Of a stretch of 36,269 bases of DNA, positions 14,811 through 25,553 are shown one piece after another. A model generated the notes under the pieces. The model searched no databases, was not told the DNA's origin, and saw only the letters and a program-made list of their open reading frames with translations. The translations under genes were made by a program, and so were the position numbers. The stretch is taken from positions 1 to 36,269 of the forward strand of contig CAZICM010000080.1 in the NCBI GenBank assembly GCA_964537685.1. The letters are read 5' to 3'. The stretch's first letter is position 1. Every line of letters starts with the position of its first letter. The stretch is from CAZICM01 sp964537685 (GTDB lineage Bacteria; Myxococcota_A; Polyangia; Polyangiales; Polyangiaceae).

Positions 14811-16025
14811 ATGGAGCCGACGTTTCGAAAAGCCTTTAATGAAGCCTTTGGTCCGAATACGTATCCCGATTTTGTGCGGCGCCTGGAGCAGCGCGTTGGG
14901 TGCTCGATTCCTTTTCGGGTGGCGGAAACGCCTCTGTTTGTGCCGCTCTCGCTGAAGAACAAGCTGGAGCGCGCGGCGACCGAAATCGTCGAGCAGATCT
15001 CGAAGCCTGCCTTGATTGAAACGATGAAAAAGTCGATTCCGGCGCGCTTTGATGTGCCAGGGATGGATGCGCTGCCGAATTGTCTGCAAGTGGATTTAGC
15101 GATTGTGCGCGGCAAAGACGGCGAGCTCGAGGGAAGGCTCGTTGAGCTTCAGGCTTTTCCTTCGCTCTATGCGCTCGAGGTGCTGCATCTCGAGATATTG
15201 ACGGAGCAGTTGCACGCGATTGAAGGGCTGAAGAAGCCATGGACGCTGTTTTTCGGCGGCCTTTCACGCGACGCTTTTGTGGCGCGATTGCGGAAGACAG
15301 TGCTCGGCAAGGAAGACCCGCGGGAAGTCATTCTGATGGACCTGAAGCCTGAAGAGCAGAAGACCTATCCCGATTTCCGGGCGACCAAGGAGCTACTGGG
15401 CATCGATTCGGTCTGTCCGACGACGCTGACGGTGGAAGGCAAAAAGCTGTTCCGGCGCGATGCGGATGGAAAACGCATTCAGGTCAAGCGCATCTACAAC
15501 CGCGTCGTGTACGACGAGCTCGAGGCCAAGCAAATTACGCTGCCTTTTGCCTATACCGATGAACTCGATGTTTCGTGGTGCCCTCATCCCAATTGGTATT
15601 GGGTTTGGTCGAAGTACACCATTCCGCATATCGATCATCCGGCTGTTCCCAGGGCCCGCTACGTGTCCGAGCTCGATCGCTTGCCCGACGATCTGTCGAA
15701 CTATGTGCTCAAGCCGTTGTTTTCGTTTGCGGGCACGGGCGTGAAGGTGGAAGTGACGCCCGAGGATGTGCACGCGATTCCGGCCGAGCAGCGCGAAGGC
15801 TTTATTTTGCAGGAAAAAATTACGTACCACCCCGGGCTGGTGATGCCCGATGGAAGCGGCGTGAAGGCCGAGATGAGGATTATGTTTTTGCGCGCCGACG
15901 ATGAATCAAAACCTGTGCCCGTGATCAATCTGGTGAGGTTATCGCGCGGGATTATGCATGGCGTCGATCATAACCGCGATTTGACGTGGGTTGGCGGAAC
16001 CGTCGGCGTGTGGCCCGCGGAATAG
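14811..16025 (+). CDS. ATP-grasp-like protein of unknown substrate
   Basis: The 404-residue protein starts at the ATG at 14811 (MEPTFRKAFNEAF), with AAGG a few bases ahead; the frame is open to 14730 but that part overlaps the divergent lipoprotein. The C-terminal third looks like an ATP-grasp fold: NYVLKPLFSFAGTGVKV (nucleotide-binding Lys and Gly-rich loop), GFILQEKI (strand at the adenine site), KAEMRIMFL and INLVRLSRG with acidic and basic residues, then a Gly-rich WVGGTVGVWP. Such enzymes join a carboxylate to an amine or thiol through an acyl phosphate. The N-terminal half gives no hint of the substrate. It ends 6 bp before the convergent rhomboid gene. Confidence 0.6.
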   Translation: MEPTFRKAFNEAFGPNTYPDFVRRLEQRVGCSIPFRVAETPLFVPLSLKNKLERAATEIVEQISKPALIETMKKSIPARFDVPGMDALPNCLQVDLAIVRGKDGELEGRLVELQAFPSLYALEVLHLEILTEQLHAIEGLKKPWTLFFGGLSRDAFVARLRKTVLGKEDPREVILMDLKPEEQKTYPDFRATKELLGIDSVCPTTLTVEGKKLFRRDADGKRIQVKRIYNRVVYDELEAKQITLPFAYTDELDVSWCPHPNWYWVWSKYTIPHIDHPAVPRARYVSELDRLPDDLSNYVLKPLFSFAGTGVKVEVTPEDVHAIPAEQREGFILQEKITYHPGLVMPDGSGVKAEMRIMFLRADDESKPVPVINLVRLSRGIMHGVDHNRDLTWVGGTVGVWPAE

Positions 16026-16031
16026 TTGGTA

Positions 16032-17060
16032 CTAAAACAGTTTCCGGATCGGCAGGCCAAGCGCCAGTTGCCACGAGCCCGCGATAATCAGCATCGAGAG
16101 AGCGGTCATCAGCACCTGCACCCAGGTCCGCGTTTTGGGGTTCTTGATTCGCAGATACAGAGCCGCCGGAAGGCCGAAGAGTCCACCCGACAAGAATCCA
16201 AAGAGATGCGCGCCCAAATCGGAATTGGGACTCGCTCCAAGCGCTCCCAGAAGCGCAAGTCCACCGACCACAGGCGACAGCGTTTCCGTCCAAGGCCGCG
16301 CTTTTCCTGCCGACGCGCTTCGATCGACCGCAAGCTGCGTCGCCGCCAATAGCCCAACCGCTCCAAACACAGCCGTCGATGCGCCAATGGATGCGTGGCC
16401 GGGGTTGCCCTGCGATTGATGCCAGATCGCGTTGGCCACGTTTCCAAGCGTTCCCGATGCAAGGGTGCCCAAAATAGCGCCGCCTGTTCCAATCCGGCTC
16501 GCGACCGCCGATGCGAAGATCGCTCCAGAAACGACGTTGCCGAGCACATGTGCCGCGTCCGCGTGCAGGGTAAGCGCTGTCACCGCGCGCCAGGGCTGAG
16601 CATGCAGCACAAGCTCGGTGACAGATGTTCCGCGCGCAAACCAATACGAGCCTCCGCTCACAGGCCCGGTCACCAGGAAAAAGAGGGCGAGCGCTATAAA
16701 CACATAAGGGATGAACTTGGTTTCGCCTGTGCTGTGGCGGGGTTTTTCACGCACGGGACGCGGTGGCCAATCACGATTTTCGGCTTCATAGCGATCGATC
16801 GATTCCGATGCGCGCTCATAGTCTTGATCGCGTACCAAAAGCACGAAGCCCGCCATGGTGCGGTGAGTGATGTGCCAAATACCGGCCGATTGCAGAACGA
16901 GCGACCAATCGCGGGTTTTTCGTTCGCCCGCGATCGGGCCGATGGCTGTGAAGCCCTGAGGCGAAAAGGCCCAGCGTTCTATGGCTGTTGATGGATGTTC
17001 TGCGTGCATCATAGGTGTGTTGTCCGGGGCTTCTGGGCTGTCGCCGTCGTGTTTATTCAC
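16032..17060 (-). CDS. rhomboid family intramembrane serine protease
   Basis: The 342-residue protein has a soluble N-terminal part (1-115), where KTRDWSLVLQSAGI and VLLVRDQDYERA resemble the small domain found before some rhomboids, then about six membrane segments. The protease motifs are complete: HADAAHVLGN (His171, Asn175), the nucleophile Ser228 in GASTAVFG, and His285 in GAHLFGFLSG. It should cut membrane proteins near transmembrane helices. The start at 17060 is the longest; MM at about 17-18 is an alternative. It neighbours apaG, clpA and clpS, other protein quality control genes. Confidence 0.92.
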   Translation of the reverse strand: MNKHDGDSPEAPDNTPMMHAEHPSTAIERWAFSPQGFTAIGPIAGERKTRDWSLVLQSAGIWHITHRTMAGFVLLVRDQDYERASESIDRYEAENRDWPPRPVREKPRHSTGETKFIPYVFIALALFFLVTGPVSGGSYWFARGTSVTELVLHAQPWRAVTALTLHADAAHVLGNVVSGAIFASAVASRIGTGGAILGTLASGTLGNVANAIWHQSQGNPGHASIGASTAVFGAVGLLAATQLAVDRSASAGKARPWTETLSPVVGGLALLGALGASPNSDLGAHLFGFLSGGLFGLPAALYLRIKNPKTRTWVQVLMTALSMLIIAGSWQLALGLPIRKLF

Positions 17061-17213
17061 GGAACTTTTCGCAACGTGAGGACGATGTGCGTTTCTGTCA
17101 ACGGGCGGAGAGAAGAAGTTTTCAAGGGTGTTTTCGAGTGTTTCTCCTGGCCGATTGAGGTTTTCCGATCTCGGCGCTTGTGCGCGGTCGCAAAGGGTGG
17201 CACTGGCATTCGT

Positions 17214-17597
17214 GTGTCGACGGCCATTACACAGGGTATCCGGGTTACGGTTTCAACCGTTTACGTTCCGTCCCAATCCAATCCGAAGGAACGCCGCTAT
17301 GTGTTCGCGTACACGGTGAGGATCAGCAACGAAGGCAAAGACAGGGTTCAGTTGCGCAGCCGGCATTGGATCATTACGGATGGTGCGGGAAAAGTAGAGG
17401 AAGTGCGGGGTCCGGGCGTTGTGGGGCAGCAGCCGGTGCTGGCCGCGGGCGAGCATTTTGAATACACGAGCGGATGTGTGCTGCAGACGCCGCGGGGAAC
17501 GATGCGCGGCACGTATCAGATGTATTTGGATGGGGGGCAGAGCTTTGATGCGGAGATCGCGCAGTTCGCGCTGTCGATGCCGCATTCTTTGAACTAG
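17214..17597 (+). CDS. apaG: ApaG protein
   Basis: The protein is a single fibronectin-like beta-sandwich domain of about 127 residues, the usual ApaG length. The frame is open from 16995, but similarity begins at STAITQGIRVTVSTVY, so the GTG at 17214 is chosen; AAAGGGTGG about 14 bases ahead could bind the ribosome. Seen motifs are YVFAYTVRISNEG, VQLRSRHWIITDGAG with the family's RHWIITD, VRGPGVVGQQPVLAAGE with the conserved GPGVVGQQP, and FEYTSGCVLQTPRGTMRG. The exact role of ApaG is poorly known; the same domain occurs in F-box proteins. Its stop overlaps that of clpA. Confidence 0.92.
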   Translation: MSTAITQGIRVTVSTVYVPSQSNPKERRYVFAYTVRISNEGKDRVQLRSRHWIITDGAGKVEEVRGPGVVGQQPVLAAGEHFEYTSGCVLQTPRGTMRGTYQMYLDGGQSFDAEIAQFALSMPHSLN

Positions 17598-19888
17598 GCG
17601 GGCGCGCTGTTTTCGTCGCCGGATTCAGCCGTTTTCGCGGGTTCAAACTGAATTTTGATTTCGCCGTCGTAATCGACGATCGCCTTGCCGCCGTGTTCCA
17701 GGGCGCCAAACAGAATTTCATCCGAGAGCCGGCGCTTTACTTCTTGATCGATGACGCGGCCCAGCGGCCTTGCGCCATTGGCCGGATCGTAGCCCTTTTC
17801 CGCCAGGTATTTGCGGGCCTGTTCGGTCACTTCCACTGTCACTTTGCGGTCGGACAAAAGCTCTGAAAGCTCGCGGATAAACTTTTCAACGATGCTTCCC
17901 ATGATGGAAGGATCGAGCGCTTTAAACATGATGCGTGCATCGAGGCGGTTTCGGAATTCGGGGCTAAAGGTGTTTTTGTAGGCTTTGTCGTCATCGCCCG
18001 CCGTGCCCCGCTCGCCGAATCCAACCCGGACCTGGGCCAAATCGCGCGCGCCCACGTTGCTCGTCATGATGAGCACAACATGTCGGAAATCGCTCTTTTT
18101 GCCGTTGTTGTCCGTAAGCGTGCCGTGATCCATCACCTGTAGAAGCACTTGAAACACATCGGAATGGGCTTTTTCAATTTCATCGAGCAGCAGGACCGCG
18201 TGAGGCGTTTTTGCGATCGCTTCGGTTAAGAGGCCGCCCCGATCGAAACCCACATAACCGGGAGGCGCGCCGATGAGCCGTGAAACCGTGTGGCGCTCTT
18301 GATATTCGCTCATGTCGATGCGGATAAATTCGATGCCGAGCACTTTGGCCAATTGCTTGGCGAGCTCGGTTTTGCCGACGCCCGTGGGGCCGGTGAACAA
18401 GAATGAGCCAATCGGTTTTTCAGGCGCGCGGAGCCCAGCCCTCGACATTTTTATCGCGCTCGCGAGTTGTTTGACCGCTTCGTCTTGGCCGTAAATTACG
18501 CCCCGGAGCGAGCCTTCCAAATCCTTAAGCTGGGATTTGTCGTTGGAGCTGATTTGCCTCGGCGGGATCTGCGCCATCTTCGCCACGACCAGCTCGATGT
18601 CTTTTACGTCGACTTTTGCGCCTTCGCCGTGAGCCAATTTTGCCGATGCGCCAGCTTCATCCAGCAGATCGATCGCCTTGTCAGGCAGCCTTCTGTCGCG
18701 GAGATAGCGCGACGATAGCTTGGCTGCGGCATCGATGGCTTCCGCCGTGAAAATGACTTTGTGGAACTCTTCATAGCGTTTTTGAAGGCCGCGGAGAATT
18801 TGCGCCGCCTCCGATTCGCTGGGCTCGCCGATCTCAATGCGCTGAAAACGCCGGGCAAGTGCGCTGTCCCGCTCTAAATGGCTGCGGTATTCCTGGAAGG
18901 TGGTTGCGCCGATACAGCGGAGTTTCCCCGATGCCAGTGCGGGTTTCAGCAGGTTTGACGCGTCCAGCGTTCCTCCGCTCGCCGAGCCCGCGCCAATGAT
19001 GGTGTGAATCTCGTCAATGAACAGAATCGCGCCTTCTTGCTTGTCGAGCGCCTTTAAAACGGCCTTCACCCGGTTTTCAAAATCGCCCCGGTAACGCGTA
19101 CCCGCCAAAAGCGCGCCCATGTCAAGCGAATAAATCGTGCAGCCCAACAGCGCCGCAGGTACCTCGGCTTTGATGATTCTTTGCGCCAATCCCTCGACAA
19201 TGGCTGTCTTTCCAACACCTGCATCGCCGATGAGCAGGGGATTGTTTTTGCGGCGCCGCGCTAGCACCTGAATCGCCCTCGCGAGCTCGTTTTCACGGCC
19301 CACCAAGGGATCGATACGGCCCTCCGCCGCTTCTTTGTTGAGGTTCAGCGTAAAGGCCGTGAGCGGATCTTTCACCGGCTGCTCTCCGCCCGGCTCGCCG
19401 TCGCCCTCGGCATCCAAGCCTTCGTTTTCGGGCCTGCCCACGTCGTCGTCGCCCAGTTTGGATACGCCGTGCGAGATGTAGCTCACGACGTCATAGCGCG
19501 TGACTCCCTGATCCGAGAGCATTCCTACGGCCGGACAATCGCTCTCGGCGAAAATCGCCACCAGCACATTCGGGCCTTTTAGCTCTTCTTTTCCGCTGGT
19601 TTTCACATGCATCGCCGCCCTGCCCACCACGCGCTGAAACCCGCGCGAAAGCTGAGGCACGACATCCGTGTCGTCGGGTACGGCTTCGATTTCCGTCTCG
19701 AGAAAGTGCTGAAGCTTCTTCTTCAGCTTGTCAGGATCGCCGCCTGCATGCTTGATCACCTTGGCGGTCTCGTCGTCAAAGAGCAGCGCAAAGAGCAGAT
19801 GCTCGACGGTCACAAACTCGTGCCTTCGCCGCGCGGCCTCGTGGGTCGCTAAGGAAAAGGCTATTTCGACCTCTGGGCTGATTCGCAT
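17594..19888 (-). CDS. clpA: ATP-dependent Clp protease ATP-binding subunit ClpA
   Basis: ClpA unfolds substrates and feeds them to ClpP. From the ATG at 19886-19888 the 764-residue protein has a Clp-N domain (about 1-145) starting MRISPEVEIAFSLATHEAARR, an acidic linker (146-175), a first AAA module with Walker A IGDAGVGKTA (220-229) and Walker B ILFIDEIHT, and a second with GPTGVGKTE, VLLLDEIEKAH and TSNVGARD. The loop VGFGER corresponds to the IGL/IGF loop that docks onto ClpP. An open frame extends upstream to 20527 but overlaps clpS; I reject it. No clpP is in the window. It follows clpS by 65 bp. Confidence 0.96.
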   Translation of the reverse strand: MRISPEVEIAFSLATHEAARRRHEFVTVEHLLFALLFDDETAKVIKHAGGDPDKLKKKLQHFLETEIEAVPDDTDVVPQLSRGFQRVVGRAAMHVKTSGKEELKGPNVLVAIFAESDCPAVGMLSDQGVTRYDVVSYISHGVSKLGDDDVGRPENEGLDAEGDGEPGGEQPVKDPLTAFTLNLNKEAAEGRIDPLVGRENELARAIQVLARRRKNNPLLIGDAGVGKTAIVEGLAQRIIKAEVPAALLGCTIYSLDMGALLAGTRYRGDFENRVKAVLKALDKQEGAILFIDEIHTIIGAGSASGGTLDASNLLKPALASGKLRCIGATTFQEYRSHLERDSALARRFQRIEIGEPSESEAAQILRGLQKRYEEFHKVIFTAEAIDAAAKLSSRYLRDRRLPDKAIDLLDEAGASAKLAHGEGAKVDVKDIELVVAKMAQIPPRQISSNDKSQLKDLEGSLRGVIYGQDEAVKQLASAIKMSRAGLRAPEKPIGSFLFTGPTGVGKTELAKQLAKVLGIEFIRIDMSEYQERHTVSRLIGAPPGYVGFDRGGLLTEAIAKTPHAVLLLDEIEKAHSDVFQVLLQVMDHGTLTDNNGKKSDFRHVVLIMTSNVGARDLAQVRVGFGERGTAGDDDKAYKNTFSPEFRNRLDARIMFKALDPSIMGSIVEKFIRELSELLSDRKVTVEVTEQARKYLAEKGYDPANGARPLGRVIDQEVKRRLSDEILFGALEHGGKAIVDYDGEIKIQFEPAKTAESGDENSAPA

Positions 19889-19953
19889 AAAACTGTCGTC
19901 GTCGGGGTTCACTTTGGGGGTCTTGGTTGGGGGAAGTCGTTGGTCGGTTGCGC

Positions 19954-20295
19954 TTATGCGGGCTCGGCCGTCAGCCGCAGAGGCATCCCGTGCTGCTTCG
20001 CGAAATCCTGTACCTGAGCCACTTTGGTTTCGGCGACGTCGCGGGTGTAAATGCCCGCTACGCCCTGCCCTTTGTGATGCACGCTCAGCATGATGTGCGT
20101 CGCTTCGGTTTCGGATTTGTGGAAGAACTTCACGAGAATAAGCACGACAAATTCCATCGTCGTGAAGTCGTCGTTGTGCAGGATGACTTTGTAGGGCCGA
20201 ACGCGCTCCGTCTTGCGCTTCTGCAAAGTCTGAAGGTCGTCTTGCCGATCTTCTTTTTCCTTTGGTTCGCTGGGTTTTTTGGGTTTGTCGGCCAT
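19954..20295 (-). CDS. clpS: ATP-dependent Clp protease adaptor ClpS
   Basis: ClpS hands proteins with destabilising N-terminal residues to ClpA. The 113-residue protein has a charged, flexible N-terminal arm rich in Lys, Glu and Pro (1-32), then the core with YKVILHNDDFTTMEFVV, in which the Asn-Asp pair and Met line the N-degron pocket, and HIMLSVHHKGQGVAGIYTRDVAE, with the family's VHHKG. The order clpS-clpA, as in many bacteria, argues for a shared transcript. It follows the divergently unrelated glgP by 23 bp on the same strand. Confidence 0.95.
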   Translation of the reverse strand: MADKPKKPSEPKEKEDRQDDLQTLQKRKTERVRPYKVILHNDDFTTMEFVVLILVKFFHKSETEATHIMLSVHHKGQGVAGIYTRDVAETKVAQVQDFAKQHGMPLRLTAEPA

Positions 20296-20318
20296 GGCTC
20301 GCTTCTAACCTAACATGG

Positions 20319-22904
<2,586 letters not shown>

Positions 22905-23082
22905 GGCCGGAGAAGATAAGGCAGGAGCGCGGGAGATGCATGAGGGCCGTTCGCGCCGGGCCCACCCCTTAAGGCGGGCTTGTGTTGGGAGCCGGCCCCG
23001 GGGTAGCGTTGTCCGGCGTTAGGCGCGCAAGGCCGCAAGATTGGCTGATGATGTGCGGCGGAAGAAAGGATCGTTCGGAAAT

Positions 23083-23895
23083 ATGAGCAAGCAGCGGCTT
23101 TCGGCGAGGATCGGGGCGCTTTCGGTGATGACGGCGCTTGTGGCGCTTTTTTCGGTGGGTTCGGGCTGTGACATGCTCAAGGGCAAGGCCGAAAAGAAGG
23201 CGTTCGCTGAGGCATGCGCGCAGGCGGCCGATTGTGAGTCAGGCGAGTGCGCCACGTATGGAAGTATTTGCACGAAGAGCTGCACCTTCGACAAGGACTG
23301 CGGTTCTGGGCTTGTATGCAGGGCGAAGGACACTGGAAATGGCAATGAATGCAGCAAGCCTTATGGCATTGCTCCAGGGCCGGCCGCGACGTGCAATCAG
23401 CCTTCGGAATGTCAGCATGCGCAGTGCTTGAAGAAATCCGGCGATACGACGGCTTCGGGCATTTGTTCGAAGTATTGCCAAGATGCCAGTGAGTGCCCGG
23501 ATGGCATGAAGATTTGCGAGGCCATTTCAGACAGCGGCGCACTTAAGTTCTGTTTGCCGGGCGATCCGGCGGCGCCTCCTGCCGAAAAGCCGAAATTCGT
23601 TGTGCCGAAGCCGAAGCCGATTACCGATGGCGGTGTGCCGGAGGCGGGTGTGCCGGATGCGGGCGGCGGAACGGCAACGCCTGACGCGGGCGGCGGAACA
23701 GGAACGCCGGATGCGGGCGGCGGAACGGCAACGCCGGATGCGGGCGGCGGAACGGCAACGCCTGACGCGGGCGGCGGAACGGCAACGCCTGACGCGGGCG
23801 GCGGAACAGGAACGCCTGACGCGGGTGGCGGAACAGGAACGCCGGATGGTGGTGTTCGCGTTATTCCTAAGTTCAATCTCCCGAAAAAGAACTGA
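23083..23895 (+). CDS. Cys-rich lipoprotein with tandem repeat tail
   Basis: From the ATG at 23083 the protein has a signal peptide ending in VGSGC, a Cys-rich region with patterns such as ACAQAADCESGECATYGSIC and CTFDKDCGSGLVCR, similar to the Cys-rich modules of myxobacterial surface proteins, and a Pro/Lys stretch. The tail has seven nine-residue repeats of the type GGGTATPDA. A short end, RVIPKFNLPKKN, follows. The tail is probably a flexible cell-wall or surface spacer. The gene overlaps the next one (acyltransferase) by 1 bp (TGATG), so they are translationally coupled. A TTG at 23041 is a less likely start. Confidence 0.75.
   Translation: MSKQRLSARIGALSVMTALVALFSVGSGCDMLKGKAEKKAFAEACAQAADCESGECATYGSICTKSCTFDKDCGSGLVCRAKDTGNGNECSKPYGIAPGPAATCNQPSECQHAQCLKKSGDTTASGICSKYCQDASECPDGMKICEAISDSGALKFCLPGDPAAPPAEKPKFVVPKPKPITDGGVPEAGVPDAGGGTATPDAGGGTGTPDAGGGTATPDAGGGTATPDAGGGTATPDAGGGTGTPDAGGGTGTPDGGVRVIPKFNLPKKN
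23662..23850 (+). repeat. 27-bp tandem repeat, seven units, in coding frame
   Basis: Seven units of 27 bp encode GGGTATPDA or GGGTGTPDA (the last ends in DG). Units differ at few places, mainly ACG/ACA, GCA/GGA, and CCT GAC versus CCG GAT. The array keeps the frame, so unit gains or losses would change only the length of the tail. The near-identity of units suggests recent expansion. Confidence 0.9.
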
Positions 23896-24794
23896 TGCGT
23901 TTGCCCACTGAGCTTGCCAAAGACTTAAGGCAAGCGCTTTCCGCGGACTCGGCGATGTGGCGCAAGACCATGATCGCCGGGATACAAAGCGGGCCGGACG
24001 CCTTGATTCGTTACGGCCCGCCTTTGTTCGGCATCACCTTTGGCGCGCTGCTCCCAGAGATGCGCGAGCGCGTTCGGCAAAACCTGCGGCTCGTTTATGG
24101 CGAGCGGCCTGCGTTCATTGAATTGCGGGATATCGCCGCTGTTTTTTCCAATTACGCCTATTGCATGACGGAAGCGCTCGTATTGGGGAGCCGCAACGAC
24201 TACGCGATCCATGCGCAAATGCACGGCGCCGAGAACTATTTTGAATGTGCGGCGCAGGGCAAGGGCATCATCATGGCGAGCGCACATGCGGGGGGCTGGG
24301 AAGTCGCTGGAGCATCGCTGGGCGCGCTGCGGGCCGCGGATGTTGTGGTGGTGATGCGCAAGGAACGCGATGAACAGGCACGCAGGATGCAGGACGAGGT
24401 TCGCCGCAAAGCGGGCGTGAAGATTGTGCATATCGGCGATGAGCCGCTCGATGCGCTGCCCTTGCTTCGCTACTTAAAACAAAAGGCGGTTGTGGCGTTT
24501 CAGGTCGATCGCACTTTTCCCGGGATGCGCACGCGAAAGGTGCAGTTTTTTGGCCGGCCCTGGGAAATTCCCGAGGGGCCTCTTGTGCTTTCGGCGCTGA
24601 GCGGCGCGCCTATTTTGACGGTGCTCACCAGGCGCCTTGGTTTTATGAACTATGAAGGCACGGTATCGGCACCGGTGCGGCTTCCCCGAAAGCCTTCCGA
24701 GCAAGAACTGGATAGCGCCGCGCAGCGTATTGCGGATTCTGTCGAGCGTTTTGTGCGCGAGAATCCGACGCAGTGGTTTCACTTTTCTGGCTAG
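23895..24794 (+). CDS. LpxL/HtrB-like lysophospholipid acyltransferase
   Basis: The 299-residue protein belongs to the lipid A late acyltransferase family (PF03279). The catalytic HX4E motif is HAGGWE (His131, Glu136) in IIMASAHAGGWEVAG; VFSNYAYCMTEAL precedes it, and AVVAFQVDRTFPG and a C-terminal ENPTQWFHFSG are typical. It would transfer a fatty acid to lipid A or another glycolipid on the inner membrane. No long N-terminal membrane anchor is evident. It is coupled to the Cys-rich lipoprotein gene by a 1-bp overlap, an odd partner. Close relatives also act on ornithine lipids or mannosides, so the acceptor is not certain. Confidence 0.85.
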   Translation: MRLPTELAKDLRQALSADSAMWRKTMIAGIQSGPDALIRYGPPLFGITFGALLPEMRERVRQNLRLVYGERPAFIELRDIAAVFSNYAYCMTEALVLGSRNDYAIHAQMHGAENYFECAAQGKGIIMASAHAGGWEVAGASLGALRAADVVVVMRKERDEQARRMQDEVRRKAGVKIVHIGDEPLDALPLLRYLKQKAVVAFQVDRTFPGMRTRKVQFFGRPWEIPEGPLVLSALSGAPILTVLTRRLGFMNYEGTVSAPVRLPRKPSEQELDSAAQRIADSVERFVRENPTQWFHFSG

Positions 24795-24803
24795 GGATAG
24801 GCT

Positions 24804-25553
24804 TTACAAAGGGCCTTGTGTCAGCCCGTGCACAAACTGGCGAACATAAGGATCGCGGCTCGATTGAGCTTCTTCTGTTGTGCCATCGAAGATGAGCCGC
24901 CCCCTGTACAGCATGCCAACCCGATCCGTCACGGTGAGCAGGCGATCGAGATCGCTGGACACCATGACAACCGTTGCTCCGATGGCGCGCTGTTCTGTGC
25001 GCAACAACTCGAAAATACGCTGTGAAGTTACGGGATCGAGCCCTGCGGCCGGCTCGTCGTAGAACACAATTTCGGCTTGTGAAACCGTTGCGCGCGCTAC
25101 ACCGACCCGTTTTTTCTGGCCGCCTGAAAGCCCGGCAGGCATCCGATCCTCAAAGCCCGGCATCGAGACGACCCGCAGCCGTTCCTCAATGCGCTCGTGA
25201 ATTTCATCCTCCGACAAATCGAACAGCCGTCGCAGGGGAAACGCGATGTTTTCGGCCACAGTCATGTAATCGAAGAGCGCGTTGTTCTGAAACAGCATCC
25301 CCACCTTCAGCCGGAACGCCGCCAGCTCGAGTTCGTTCAAGCTCGTAACTTCTTGACCACCCACGAAAATTCGCCCCGTATCGGGTTTCATCAAGCCAGT
25401 CAGCATCTTGAGCAACACGCTCTTTCCAGACGCTCCTGGACCGATAAGGCCATACAGGCAGCCTTTGGGGACATTGAGGTGAACGCCGCGCAGAACAGGC
25501 ATCCCGCCAAAGGTTTTGCTGATGCCTTCGACGCGGATGAGCGCTTCGTTCAT
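24804..25553 (-). CDS. MlaF/Ttg2A-like ABC transporter ATPase with altered H-loop
   Basis: The 249-residue ATPase has Walker A GPGASGKSV (38-46), a Q-loop VGMLFQNNALFDYMTVAENIAFPLR typical of MlaF-like ATPases of lipid transport, the signature LSGGQKKRVGVARA and Walker B IVFYDEPAAGLDPV. The usual switch histidine (VTHDL) is replaced: the sequence reads MVSSDLDRLLTVTDRV. Without it, hydrolysis is often weak, so the protein may work as a switch or a slow ATPase. I chose the ATG at 25551-25553, which overlaps the upstream stop by 4 bp; an open frame to 25745 is a shadow. No MlaE-like permease or MCE protein is in the window. Confidence 0.88.
   Translation of the reverse strand: MNEALIRVEGISKTFGGMPVLRGVHLNVPKGCLYGLIGPGASGKSVLLKMLTGLMKPDTGRIFVGGQEVTSLNELELAAFRLKVGMLFQNNALFDYMTVAENIAFPLRRLFDLSEDEIHERIEERLRVVSMPGFEDRMPAGLSGGQKKRVGVARATVSQAEIVFYDEPAAGLDPVTSQRIFELLRTEQRAIGATVVMVSSDLDRLLTVTDRVGMLYRGRLIFDGTTEEAQSSRDPYVRQFVHGLTQGPL

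Noticed and set aside
14352..15267. Minus-strand frames over the start of the ATP-grasp-like gene
   Set aside because: They are rich in Arg and Ser, lack a signal or domain, and conflict with the plus-strand gene and the small lipoprotein.
23412..23876. Minus-strand frame with PPPASGV repeats
   Set aside because: It is the mirror of the 27-bp tandem repeats of the lipoprotein gene on the other strand; the repeat keeps any frame open.
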